Of a stretch of 64,000 nucleotides of DNA, positions 24,930 through 36,600 are shown piece after piece. Location: NCBI GenBank assembly GCA_019096065.1, contig JAGUCH010000005.1, forward strand, positions 6,076,001 through 6,140,000, in the 5' to 3' direction. Source of the DNA: Paracyclopina nana. Taxonomy: Eukaryota; Arthropoda; Copepoda; Cyclopoida; Cyclopettidae. The notes below the pieces were generated by a model. That model saw only the letters and a program-made list of their open reading frames with translations. It did no database searches and had not been told where the DNA came from. Every line of letters begins with the position of its first letter. Position 1 is the stretch's first letter. The position numbers and the translations under genes are program-made.

Positions 24930-26200
24930 GCTAGACACATTTTGTACAGTCGGAATAAGTTAGATACCTTTTGGCATAGTTATTTTAGGTTAGACACATT
25001 TTTCATGACTGTCATGTTTTAGCATAGACACCTTTTAGCATAGTTGGATTTTGTTACAAAGTTAAGATGTTTTATTGTAGACATCCTAGCATAGTACTTT
25101 TAGGTTAAACACATCTTAATAACTGGTATACTTTAAGTTAGACACCTTTTGGCATAGCACTTTTTAAGTAGACACCTTTTGGCATTCCATGAAAGTGAAG
25201 GCTGTAAATGAGAAAAAATAGTTAAATCATTTCAGCCTTCTTCATTTGCACAGAAGCAAGTGTGTCTAACCTAAAACTTCTTGGTGTGTCTGAGCAAAAA
25301 GTACGACCAAAAGGTGTCTAACATAAAAATGTCTTGATGTCTCTAAACTAAAAGTTCTGTACTAAAAGGTGTGTAACCTAAAACTTACCAGTCACTAATT
25401 TGTGTCTACTCAAAGAATACTGTGCCAAAAGGTGTCTAACATATAGGGCGTTCTCATATTGGACTTTAGCTTACCAAAACCTGATTTTGGTTAACCAAAA
25501 ACTGGTTTTAGTCAAGCGCTATGTAGTGCCTACCTACCGAAAACAGGTTTTTGGTTAACCCAAGATGATCTATACTAATAAGGTGAACTCTTACGGCAGC
25601 TGTACTGTTACTAATCAAATGTCTACGCTGTGGTAGGCTTCAAGACGAAATGTTATGTTAGATCTGTGGATTTTCATTATTGCTTTTGCAGGGATAATTG
25701 TGTTTAATGCCAAAATCTTTTTAAAAAAGCCTGAAATTGTGGTGGATTAATTTTTTTACGGATTTGTCTGGTAGCGCTTGTAGGCATGTGAAAGAGTGCT
25801 CGCTGGCGCACAAGTTAAACCAAATTTGCAGTTTAAATTTCCCGCATTTTTCATGTTCTGGCGCAGCTGCAGCGCCAACTAGGTGAGGACGAAAAAACTT
25901 AAATTAGTTTCGTGATTAAATACGACTTTGTTCCGTCAGGATTGCTCGTTAGAGATAGCCCTGGGTTAACCAAAATCAAGTTTTGGTAAGCTAAAGTCCA
26001 ATATGAGAACGCCCTATAAAGGATACCAGTCAATAAAATGTGTCTACGCTAAAAGTGCTACGCCAAAAGGTGTCTAAATTAAAGTACCTTGACTTTATAA
26101 CATAATCCAACTATGCCAAAAGGTGTCTAAACTAAATTAAGCATAGACGTTGTCTTAACTAAAGTAACTTGGTGAGTCGAAATTAAAATGACTTGACTTT
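24930..26200. mobile_element. Foldback element with opposed arrays of a ~20-bp unit
   Basis: The left arm (about 24930-25192) repeats TTAGACACCTTTTGGCATAG and variants. The right arm (about 25255-25442 and 26019-26170) repeats the reverse complement, e.g. GCCAAAAGGTGTCTAA. The arms meet at a small inverted repeat around 25195-25245 (GAAGGCTG ... CAGCCTTC). The right arm is split by an unrelated MITE at 25444-26016. There is no reading frame for a transposase. The boundaries are approximate because units decay toward both ends. Confidence 0.7.
25444..26016. mobile_element. 573-bp MITE nested in the foldback element
   Basis: Terminal inverted repeats of about 50 bp begin TAGGGCGTTCTCATATTGGA and end with the reverse complement; they include GACTTTAGCTTACCAAAA and a GGTTAACC palindrome. 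It is flanked by TA on both sides (25442-25443 and 26017-26018), read as the target duplication. The repeat array of the host element resumes on both sides. There is no coding capacity, so it would be mobilised in trans. Confidence 0.8.
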
Positions 26201-26331
26201 CTAACATAAAAAGTTCACCCGTACTTTAGCCCGGTTCCAACAAAAAAAATCAGCATAGTCAGGAGACATGACTAGACTTTTTAGCATAGTCAGGTCACAG
26301 CTAGCTCGCGCGCTCAGCTCGACCTGACTTA

Positions 26332-26400
26332 GGCCTGGTTCACCTGCGATATTATGATCAAAATATTGAATATAAGTGATCTTTTAATTTGACAGATAGG
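26332..26400. mobile_element. Truncated copy of the GGTTCACCTGC MITE
   Basis: GGCCTGGTTCACCTGCGATA followed by TTATGATCAAAATAT is identical to the left end of the complete element at 49904-50125. No matching right end follows. The right boundary is arbitrary. Confidence 0.6.
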
Positions 26401-26751
26401 GGTTTTATTGATGAAATTGACTCAGAAGAAGAAGAGGGCGCTACTTATGTCAAATATAAGACTTGGGTGGCCCGGCCCGCCTTTATGCCCTGTTCGTGCA
26501 CGCCCCAAACTTTTTAGGAAAATGCACGAAAAAAACCACAAGGAAAGGAGAAAAATTGTCATATGACCAGCGCCAACTGATACTATAAAAATCAGATTGA
26601 CTTTAAGCCAATTTGAAAGTAGGTGCTCCACATTTTACTCCTTTAGAGCAAAATCAATAGTTAAATTTCATCTTTTTTCAAGGAAACATGATGAAAGATA
26701 GTTAGTATTGAAATAAGACAAAAACCACGAGACATGATTGCAAAAATTGCC

Positions 26752-26882
26752 ATTAAAAACGCTGCTCGGCCCCAAGCTGAACTCGTAGAGTGTCAGTCAG
26801 CAGCAGATTCACTTTTCCTTATGGCAATTTTTTCATAACTTAAGGCATTCTTAATACATGAACAAGGCATTAAGGCTTAGGC
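26752..26882. repeat. Dispersed repeat, copy 2 of 2
   Basis: It matches 2601-2715 through AAAAACGCTGCTCGGCCCCA, AGCTGAACTCGT and a tail with CATTCTTAATACATGAAC. The orientation is the same as copy 1. Confidence 0.6.
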
Positions 26883-27654
26883 ACTTTATAAGCAAAAAGT
26901 AATAACAGGAATTTAGCATCTTAAGCGAATGAAAGCATTTTTCCCTTTTCAAATATTTTGCTGCATTTCGACTCAATTGTGACAATCGAGATCGTTTCTC
27001 GCTCGAAAATATCATATTTTTGAGTGAGGATGACAGGAGGAATGAAACCTCCGATTGTGAGCCGTCAAGACGTGTTGAAAAAAGTGACTCGTAGGACCTG
27101 ACGACTTCTCAATTTTCCTGCGCCACTTTTATTTTTTGCTCACAGAAGAGACACATGTTAGACACAAATGGGCAGCCGGCAAAAAGTAGTATCGATTCTT
27201 TTTTGTCTAATCGCATGACATTTTTTGATGGATGGTTTTCCAGGGCCATTATGCTAAGTTTTCATCGGGCTACGCAAAACAACATCCATTTCTCATGGCA
27301 ACCGCGGGCAAAAAATCGGAAAAATACACGTGTAAACTGGCAGCATTTGCGGTTCGCTGGTCTTCACCTCATTTCAAGATTGCTTTCTCTTTCAAAAAGC
27401 TCCGCCATTTGCCTTACTCAATTTGTTAATGGCAATTTCATATATATGGGATTTTGAACGGATTTTTTGGCTGAAAAGAGCCGTCAGATGACGACGGCGG
27501 AAGAAAAAGGACTTTTAAATTTCGCGCGCAAGTTAATCCACCAGATCATGACAAGCTGACGCCACCAAAGAAGACCAGACCATGCATAAATTGGAGCTTT
27601 GAAATCAAAGCGCCCTCAATATGGTGAAATAAGGCAAAGTTGCATTTTATTATG

Positions 27655-27668
27655 CCGCTAGGTGGCGC
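27655..27668 (+). promoter_or_regulatory. CTCF-like core motif
   Basis: CCGCTAGGTGGCGC fits the CTCF core CCNNNAGGTGGCGC known from insects and vertebrates. It lies between the proboscipedia exons and mir-993. This is one of three such sequences in the window; binding is inferred from sequence only. Confidence 0.5.
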
Positions 27669-29139
27669 GCGTCACCCAAAGTTAAAAGTCATGGCCCAAT
27701 CCTCTGAGCATCTCGAGATGACGCGTCGGTTTTCCCCCGGGATCTCTTTTCAAGAATGGGAGGGCTTAGGTAATTGTTGGTCAGCATCCGGCTGGAAATC
27801 CATGACGAGGTCCCAAAGTTGCTTTGTTATTCCCCAAGAGAGCGAGAAGATCGGTTCTTAATACATCAACATTCTCGCCGCGCGCGGCCATATTTTGTGA
27901 TGCAAACCGCGCGAGACAAGACAACTTTATCCCTTATTCAGTTCACAGTTTTCACGTCAGTCAACCGATATTTTACACATTTTATGCTGCTATTGCTTGT
28001 CCCTTTCTGCATTATTTAAGGAGTCCAAGATCTTGATTTTTCAGCCCTGGTTCGTCTAGAATTACGCACCCTATTGTGCCCTGATATTTCGTAGGTGAAA
28101 CGAGGGAGCTGGCAGCAAGATCGAATTAAGGGTCGAATTTTCAAGTCCGAAATTAGTGGGAGGTTAAGTCATTTTCAAGGGTGGTGGTCTGAAACAAGAT
28201 CGAATTAAGGGTGGATTACAGGTACTTTTATGTGTTTCTAAGTGGTTAATAAGGTCGAACTGAATTGACAATTGTTCCATTTCAACATTTATCGAACTGC
28301 AATTCGACCCAGTGGACCAAAGGCCGGAAATCTTTCGGACTTCTTTCCAGAACCTTACCGGCTCCCAAAAACCGTATGTCTTCAATTTTCGACCTTAAGC
28401 TAGTTGGCTGCGGGTGGAAACGGTTGCGGGAGCAATTAGGGTTTGTCCATCGGCAAACCGCAAAAATGGCTTGAAAGTGGGCGCTCGGGGCGCTTTTCGC
28501 GAAACCCTCGTGTGCAACCCGGTAATGCTCATCCCTCGCAAATCAGCTTGGAAGAAGAGGAACAAAGGGTGAAAATTGCGCGCGCGCTGGAACTGAAAGT
28601 AAAGGTTGTTGTTTTGTGAGCGGGCCAAGTTGCACGGTTGCAGCCAGCTCATCCATCATTTCCCCCTTGACAGCTCTTGAAGAGCCAAAGCGAGCCAGGA
28701 TAAAAGCGCTCATCTTATTTCAAACTTAATCAACTTTCGTGCCTTAACTGAAGTTTGAAGGGAAAACTTTTTCTCCCGACGTTGAGCGCCCACGTTTTTC
28801 ATGCCGCTCGGTTTTTGAGCGGGCACACGAAAAAAACCAGGCAAAAAGGGCCATAAAAAAGGGACCGCTTCCAACCAAAAAAAAGCGGCCAAGCGAGCCG
28901 GCAACCAAATAAGCCATGGCGAGTTTCCACGTTTTCAAAAATTAAAATATAAATCAAAGCGGCGAAAATTAGGCGCGAAATGCAAAAAAATTGCGCTGGA
29001 ACGGCGAAGTTGGATTTACCCTCGAAGCAGCTTGCGAAAGCCGTTTCAAGCAGGGTTTTAGCCAAATTAAAATTGCAAAAAAAGATGGCGGCCGAGGCAG
29101 ATACTCACGTGCGCGACAATTTAGAAAGTAGGCCGATCT

Positions 29140-29220
29140 CGCACAACAAGATACCTGTAGAGACGAGCTTCTGACTAAAAGCGTCTACAAAAGCTCGGAT
29201 CCACAGGGTAGAGTAAGTGC
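29140..29220 (-). ncRNA. mir-993: mir-993 microRNA precursor
   Basis: Read on the minus strand, 29188-29210 is the 5' arm (TACCCTGTGGATCCGAGC...) and 29149-29171 the 3' arm (GAAGCTCGTCTCTACAGG...), with a 16-base loop between. The arms pair through CGAGCTT/AAGCTCG and CCTGTGGA/TCTACAGG. The 3' arm agrees, as I recall it, with the arthropod miR-993 mature sequence across its full 23 bases. The 5' arm resembles the mir-10/mir-993 5p sequence with about two changes. It lies about 4.7 kb upstream of the first recognised proboscipedia exon on the same strand, so it could share that gene's primary transcript. MicroRNAs of this family reside in Hox clusters. Confidence 0.92.
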
Positions 29221-29369
29221 GAGCAAAGTTACCCCGTTCTTCTTCCGATCGAGGCTCAATGGCACCGAGAAGCAAAAGTGGCGGCGATTGCGATCCAAGA
29301 TGGAGTCGGCGTTGGAATGGCCACAAAGCCAAGCTGGAATTGAGCAACAGGTACGAAGAACCACAGGTA

Positions 29370-29720
29370 GATCTCAGCCTTCAAAAGCGGGCGCACCAAA
29401 CGGCCAAAAGCCATCGAGCCCCGGCCTGCCCAGGCAAACCAGCGCGCACGCTGCGCCGGGCCGGGCCGGTGCGCGCTCAGCGCGCCGCCCCGCGGCGCCC
29501 CGCAGGTTTTACCTGGATGGTGCTGGCGCGGCCGGACCAGCGCGCGCGCGCACCTTTGACCTCGGCGTGGCTCGGTGGTGCCACCAGGTGGTCCCGTCGA
29601 GGTTGGCCCGCGGCGGACGCGATGGGCGGGACAAGTGGCACGGCGCGCCCGTTCCGCCCTCGGGCGCTGAAGCGGGCGTGCACGCGCCCCGAGGCTCGGG
29701 CCGTCATGCGAAGCTCATGA
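29370..29720. other. GC-rich island upstream of mir-993 and pb
   Basis: About 350 bases are far richer in G and C than the rest of the window, with runs such as GCCGGGCCGGGCCGG and many CpG pairs. Open frames exist on both strands because stop codons are rare in such composition. A possible splice donor on the minus strand (CATCCAG then GTAAAACC near 29507) would fit a 5' exon or leader of the pb/mir-993 transcript. No protein family is recognised. It may be a promoter island; compositional foreign origin or assembly error cannot be excluded. Confidence 0.4.
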
Positions 29721-30599
29721 GAGCCCGAGAGCCACGTTTCGGAGGCTGTTGTGATGTCAAACTTGCCATACGGAGGCCAAACAACAGCTGTTTTTCGGTG
29801 CGATCGATAACTTCTTGAAGTAGCGCCGCCCAGGCGCAGAAAATAAAGGAAAGCCGTCCCGGCTCGGGCGAGGCTGCTGCCCTCGGGCTTTTGCGGTGCA
29901 ACGCCAGGAATGCATGATTTTTTTTTGAGCAGATGAACGCCGCATCGGTATCATCATCATTATTATTGTTGCTATTGCGCTGTAAAGAAAACGGACGCGG
30001 CGAGGGGTCATCATGGCTTTAATGACCCGCAGAGTGAATTAATTGAGTGGCAACACTTTTCACGGGTGAAACATGAAGGGGAAATGGCTAAAAAGATGTA
30101 TTTGCCTTGCTGTCGCATTGAAAAATGCACGAAAAAGGTCATTGGCCCTTGATAGATTCCTTTCGGGCTGCGCCAGCGTTTCGTATAATTGCAGTCTGAC
30201 GTACAACAACGCATCTTTGAATTTGGCCTGGCTGGAAGAAGTAGAAGCAATTACTGCCACAGACTAGTCATGAATGGTGAGGGCACCAACGACCATTTCT
30301 CCAAAAGCTAAGCGACTGAACGGTAAAAAATGGCGTGTCAGGCGAGAGAAAAACCCAAGCTGATACCCAATTCAACGACTTTTCCAGTCATGACTCCAAT
30401 TATGCCTCCCACGTGGCATTATGAGCATCTCATAAAAGAAATGTGCATAGCTCACCTATGCAAGAAATATCTTGCTTTCAAGCCTAAAGTATCTATTTGT
30501 ATGAAAAAACCGGGGCTGGTTAGCAAACTGAATTATGCGCGCGAAAATCACCTTCAAGCATTTTTTAAATAGTACATGACCATGACGTTATATGCACGG
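29721..30599. other. Intergenic region 5' of the GC island and 3' of Brr2
   Basis: No coding exon or RNA gene was recognised. It contains a solo MITE end (GATGAACGCCGCAT, near 29934) and an ATCATCATTATTATTG triplet run. The right part lies downstream of the Brr2 polyadenylation signal. Confidence 0.4.
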
Positions 30600-30605
30600 T
30601 TTATT
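30600..30605 (-). terminator. Polyadenylation signal of Brr2
   Basis: An AATAAA hexamer on the minus strand lies 45 bases after the Brr2 stop codon. Confidence 0.55.
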
Positions 30606-30649
30606 TATGTTACTATATAGAATATTGTACACACAGACGCTGGCATCGT

Positions 30650-33600
30650 TCAATCCTCTTCCTCGCTGCTTGAGCCACTGCCACTCTTCTCGCCAATCTC
30701 CACGCTGAACTTGTACTCTTGGTCGCAGCCCAAGTAGGAGTCGGACATGAAGTACAACACGTACGTGTGCCGACCCGGCCTCGGGGCCACGAAATCCAGC
30801 ATGAATTTGGCTTTTTGTTGCAACGTCAGTTTTTTCCTGCTCAACAGCGAGTTGCTTTTGGGATCGCCAATGAGCACCCACCAGCCCTCTTCCCTCTTGT
30901 TGGGGAAAAATGGAGCTATGACAGGCCCAGTCACTTCGTCTTCCCGCTCCAGCCTCACCTCAATCTTCACAGGGGAGCCAGACCTTAAAATAAAAATAAT
31001 TTTTCCAACTACTCGAATGACATGTTTTTAAGCGTGTTTTTTACCTCAGAGCGTCTTTTTCCATGACACTGTATTCGAGCTCGATGTTGGGGTAGCGATT
31101 GCAGAATCGAGCCACGTCGGCCATTTGGTCCGCGTTCATCTCCAGGAGAGAGTCCCTGACGTCATCCTCCAGCTCCATGATGTCGAAAATGGACTCGACA
31201 GACTTGTCCTTGCAACGCTGGATCGTCTCTGCGGAGAAGTGGGGCAATTGCTTCAGATAAGAGTCCTTGCTCCACATGGCCTGCGTCAACATTTGCGACA
31301 GCTCCATGGCAGCAATGACCGGACTTAACCAGCCATTGGAGCTCAAGACGTCGACGCAAGCTTGCGTCAGTCTGACAGCCTTCACCACGACAGACTCAGT
31401 GTCCTGCTGGAGCTCAGCACTCAGCTGAATCCGCGAGAAGTGAGCCTGGAGCAACACGTTGGTCTTCACGTGCGGATCATTGAACTTGGTGCCAGATCCC
31501 AGCTTGTTGGGCAGCTTGGACGACAATGACCTCAGGATGATATCCTCGCCATGCCGGATCTCCATGTCCTCGAACTCGGCGGCGGCAGCCACAATTTCAA
31601 TGAGTCCCCTGATCTTGGTCTTGGCGTTCAAGCTCATGCTGAAGAGCTCAATGGTGGTGTAGTTGATGTAGTAGTAGGCTGCAATCATGCCCAAGTTCAA
31701 CGGGGACGTGTCCATGTCGTCCTCAATGTTGATGCACTTGGACTGCTCCAGCTCGTTCAAGGTTGTCTCCACAAGCTCGGACAAGTGGTCGGACAAGTGC
31801 CGGTAGGAGACGCCTTGCATCCCGTAATAGTTGGGATTCTGCGTCATGCGTCGGTACAAGAAAGTCCAGGTCAAATAGTCCACTGCGTCCTGCTTGTTCT
31901 CGATGGTCTTGGTGAAGATCTCCGCATTGAAGTGGTCATGGAGGCAATGATCCAAATGGCTCTCGATGGGCAGCGGCTCGTACAGGAATTTCTTGAACGC
32001 GTTCTTCTTCGAGGACTGACACATCAGGACGCATTTCGCGTCAGAGTCCACGTTGGGGCGCGAGGCGCGACCGATCATTTGCATGACATCCGTGATGGGG
32101 TAGTCGTGGTAGGCGTGGAACTTGCCCGTGTAATACTGGGTGTCCATGATCACCACCAAGTGACACTTGACGCTCAGGGACCAGCATAGGGACCTGGCCA
32201 CCACGATAACCTGAACGGCTCCCGAGTCGAAGAGAGACTCCACAATGGACTTGTCCTCAGCACAGAGGCCCTCGTGGAGGTAGCCAACGCCCTGGAGCAA
32301 AGTCTCCTTCAACGTTTTGTCCGTGATCTTGTCCACGAATGCCTGGATGTCCTCGACGTCAGCGTGCAGAAAGCAGTCCGGAGTGTTGTCAGCGGCCGCA
32401 TAAGTGAGCAGATCAATGGCGGTCAACCTGGTCTGCTTCCGGGACGGGACGAACACGATCACTGGCTTCTTTGGAGAATGGGCCGTGATGGCGTTGTAGG
32501 TCGGCCTCGCCATTTGCAGCAGCCTCGAGGCCGTGTGGGTGATGTTGAACCCGTTGATGTACAGCTCCAGGGGCACTGGCCGCACGTTGGGGTGGAAATT
32601 GAAGGTGGCGTTGGGAGAGCATCCCAGCCAATTGGCAATGTCCTTGGCGTTCGCCATGGACGCTCCCAATGCGATGATTCTGATGGTCTTCTCCAGCTGG
32701 GACGATATGTACCTCATTCTGGAGCAGATGATCTCGATGATGGGCCCGTCCGGCCCGCCCAACAAGTGGATCTCGTCGCAGATGAACAGGTTGAGATTTT
32801 GCATGATTTGCATGATGTCCCCCTTTTTCCAGCGCCTGGAGAACACGTCCCATTTCTCCGGGGTGGAGATGACAATGTTGGCCTTGGCAATGAGCTTGGC
32901 ATCCGTGGCAATCTCACCGGTGAGCAGCACCGTCTTCTTCTTCAGCATGGCAAACTTGGCTTGCCAATCGTTGAAGACAATCTGGGCCAAATCCGCCATG
33001 GGAGTGACGTACACGCACCTGCCATTCTTGTTGTTTTCAAACAGCCTCAAAATGGCAATTTCAGCACAGGTCCTCTTTCCGGATGAGGGTGGCGCACCGA
33101 TCAGCATGTTGTCATCCGAGTTGTACAAATTGTTGAAGGTCTGCGTCTGGATGGGGTTGAACTGCTGGAGCTGGTCAGCCTTGTTGAACAGGCTTTCGTA
33201 GAGCTCATTCCTCAGAGCTGTGATTGGCAGCGGTTGCAAGTCCAGCAGCTCGGTTGGGGGCATGTTCTTCTCGGGCAGGATCAAATGCCTGAACGAGACT
33301 GGCAAGACAGTCTCGCACCCAATCCATCTGTCCGACACCACTCGGATGAAATACTGGGGAGGCAAGGGCTCGAAAATGGGCACAAACATCTTGAGCACGT
33401 GATCCTCCTCGACGAACTTTTGCTTGAGCAAAAAGTACTCGTGGTGCAGAATGATCTCAGAGTCGACGTCCTCCACGAAAATCCAGAAGGCTTCGGCGTG
33501 ACCGTGGACCTTTTCGTCCCACTGGAAGTCAGCCGTGATGGTGAGCTCAACTGACAAAGTGGACCTTGTCACCGGTTGGATGTGGGAGACCAAATCCAGC

Positions 33601-36600
33601 TTGGGGAACTGGTGGATGTACCTATGCAGAGTCTTGCCCAGCTTGGGCATTCGCAGAAGCTCGCCAATCTCATTGGCACCAAGGTCGTAGAGTCGCTCAA
33701 ATGGAAAGTTCTTCTTCTCAATCTTCTTGACTACCTCCACAGGGATCTTGCGGAATTGGCGCAGGGGACACATGGACTGCCACATCCTCCGGTCCACCAT
33801 TTTGCATAGGGCGAGAGCTTTGTCCGCCAACTGAGCCCATCCGTGGATGAGCACAATCTCATAGATGGCTCGCATCAGCCTGGCAGCGCTCTGAGTCACA
33901 AAGACCATGTCACTCATCAGGGCAAACAGTTCCAGCTTGAGCTGCGAAATGTGCGCCTGGAGAAGAATGTTGATTTTTGCAGTGGGCTCCTCCACGCTCT
34001 CCTTGATGGGGATGGGCACGCGTTCCATCAGCTTGTTCAGCTCCAGCTTCTCCTCCTCACGGATGGTGATGTGCCTGAACTCTCCAGACAGGGAGAACAC
34101 CCGGAACAGCTCGATTTCGGACAGGTTGGGCTTCAGCAGTTGGTTGTAGGTGGCCATGGTCTCGTGGGTGCAGTAGAAATGCGAGGCAATCCTGGCCAAC
34201 TCTGTGGCATGGAAAGATCCAGTCTTGCGGTCGTACTTGAGCAGGCCAGACTTCTCAAGCACCACGGCCGCAGAATGGACCAAGTTGGCACGATGTGTGG
34301 CCAACTTGGGATCATCCTTGATGGCACTTGGCTTGATGCCATACAGACCAGGAGATCTCATCATCCTAATGTAGAGGTACGTGTAGCCCAGCCAATTCAC
34401 TGCATCCTTCATGTTCTGGATGGTGCCAAGGACAAGCTCAGCATTGAGAACGTCGGGCAACTTGGTCACCATTTGAGACTCCACCGGCAGCTGCTGGTTG
34501 AGCAAGCTCAAGTAGTACTGCAACTCCGAGTGGTTCGTCACCAAAATGCCCTCTCCTTTGGTGTCATATTGTGGCCTTCCAGCTCGTCCCAACATCTGGA
34601 GCACATCCAGGGCTCCCAACTCGGTCCAACGGCCCTTCTCAGGATTGTAAATTTGCGTGCCCTTGATGATGACAGTGTGCGCGGGCAAATTGACACCCCA
34701 AGCAAGAGTGGAGGTGGACACCAGCACCTGGATGTGGCGATCTGCAAACAAGTCCTCAACCAGGGTACGATCCACTCGGGTCATACCTGCATGATGGATG
34801 GCAAATCCATAGGGCAGCAGGTCCTTGAGCTCTGGATTCTTGACCTGCTCGGCTTCAGTTCTCAGCACTTCCATCGAGGCTGAGCCCTCCTTAAGGAACA
34901 TTCCCAAAGTGTCTTTTTCCAGGCACATGTCTCTCAAGGCCCGAGCAGTCTTGCCGGTCTCCTTGCGACTATGGACAAAGACGAGTACCTGGTTTTTGCC
35001 AGCATGGCCCATCACCTTTTTGAATACCACTTCATTCATCAACTGGTGCCTCTTCACTGCCTTCTTCTCCGTGATGCCAATGAATTGCTGCTCAAGCGGA
35101 ACAGGCCTGTACGAGTTGTCAAAGTAGAAGAGGCCCTTCTTCACATTGACTCGCAAGAAGGTGGCCACATCCTGGTAATTGGGGAGAGTGGCTGACAACC
35201 CGATCAGCCTCACGTCCTCTTGAGTCGTCTCCATCTGGCGAATTGTGCGAGCCACCAAAGACTCCAAAACTGGACCTCTGTCGTCGTGGAGCAAGTGGAT
35301 TTCATCGAAAATGATCAGCCTGACCAGCTGAGTGAAGGTCCGCTCAGCGCCCCTTCTCGTGATGATATCCCACTTTTCAGGGGTGCACACAATCACCTGG
35401 GTATTGGCAATTTGCTCCTTTGACATTTGCGAGTCTCCGGTCAACTCGCCCACTTTGAGGTTATACGTGGCCAGACGCTTGCCAAAGTTGCCCACCATTT
35501 CTTGCACCAAGGACTTCATGGGAGCAATGTAAATGATCTTGAACTCATCCGCTCGGATTTGGCCGGTCGCCTCGTCAATGTGCTTTCCGACTTCTCGCAA
35601 AATGGACAACATGGCCACATTTGTCTTGCCAGCTCCGGTGGGAGCACAGAGCAGCAGATTCTCATCGGAGTGCAGGCAAACCTGGCTCAATTTGCTCTGG
35701 ACTCTGTTCAAAGTCTTGAAGCCTTCAAAGGCTGGCTGTGCATAGGTGGGCAATGTCTCGATTGCCACGAGCTTCTCATCAGCAGCAAAAGTCTTGGGCT
35801 TCAAGGCCGGCACATGGACTTCTTCGTAGCCCTTTTCTTGCTTCCGGTATGAGCCCTCGGGCAACTGACACCGTTTGTTTGCCATGAAGTGAGACCCGTT
35901 GGTAAATGCCAGCTCTTCCAAATTCAACACTTCCCAAGCGGCTGCCTCGGTGGTGTCCATGGCTTCTCCGTCTTCGCCATCAGCCTTCTTGGAAGCTTCT
36001 TTCTTGCCATTTTGGTCCTCGTCATCCTCGCCTTCGAGTTGATTCAAGATCTTCCTCAAATGAGATCTTTTCTTCATGTCAGCAATGATCTTTTCGCGTT
36101 CCTCGTCGGACTGAGCCATTTTGAGGAGGATGCAGTACGTGATCATGTCCTTGTTTTTCACCAGGATTTTGATGAAATCAAAGCAGTCGTAACCGAGGAG
36201 GAGCACTAGATGGTTTTCGCACTCTCGATCATTGTCCGCAGTCTTGAGGATCTCCAGAACGTCCTTGGACTTTTTTTGCGAAACGGTGGCCTCGTCAAAG
36301 TACTTGGACAGCTTCCTTTGGAGCCAATGTGCGTCAATGTCGAGGGGATGCAGGGCCTTGGATTTCTGGTCTCTCTGCTGAGCAGACTCGGAGCCAGCGA
36401 CGCGAATAGCTGAACTAGTGGGGGCTTCTTCAGCCACCTCCTCTTTCTCCTCGTCGTCATCTTCATCTTCGGGACCTTCCACGTCCATCTCCTCTTCCTC
36501 GTCGGACTCTTGAAATTGCACGTTGATCCCGTAGGTCTCGTCAATGTTCTCATCGTCGTCGTCATCTCCTCCGGGATTGCCAAAGTCGGTGATTTTCTTG

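Larger units (their letters stand above)
24493..29139. other. Region between pb and mir-993
   Basis: No coding exon was recognised. The interval includes a foldback element with a nested MITE (24930-26200), a truncated MITE (26332), a dispersed repeat (26752-26882) and a CTCF-like core (27655-27668). A missing 5' exon of proboscipedia could be here, but no segment could be matched to known pb N-termini. From about 27.4 kb to 29.1 kb the sequence becomes less AT-rich. Confidence 0.4.

Noticed and set aside
29477..29818. Overlapping open frames in the GC-rich island as a protein gene
   Set aside because: Open frames on both strands follow from base composition, and none resembles a known family. 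It is kept only as a compositional feature.
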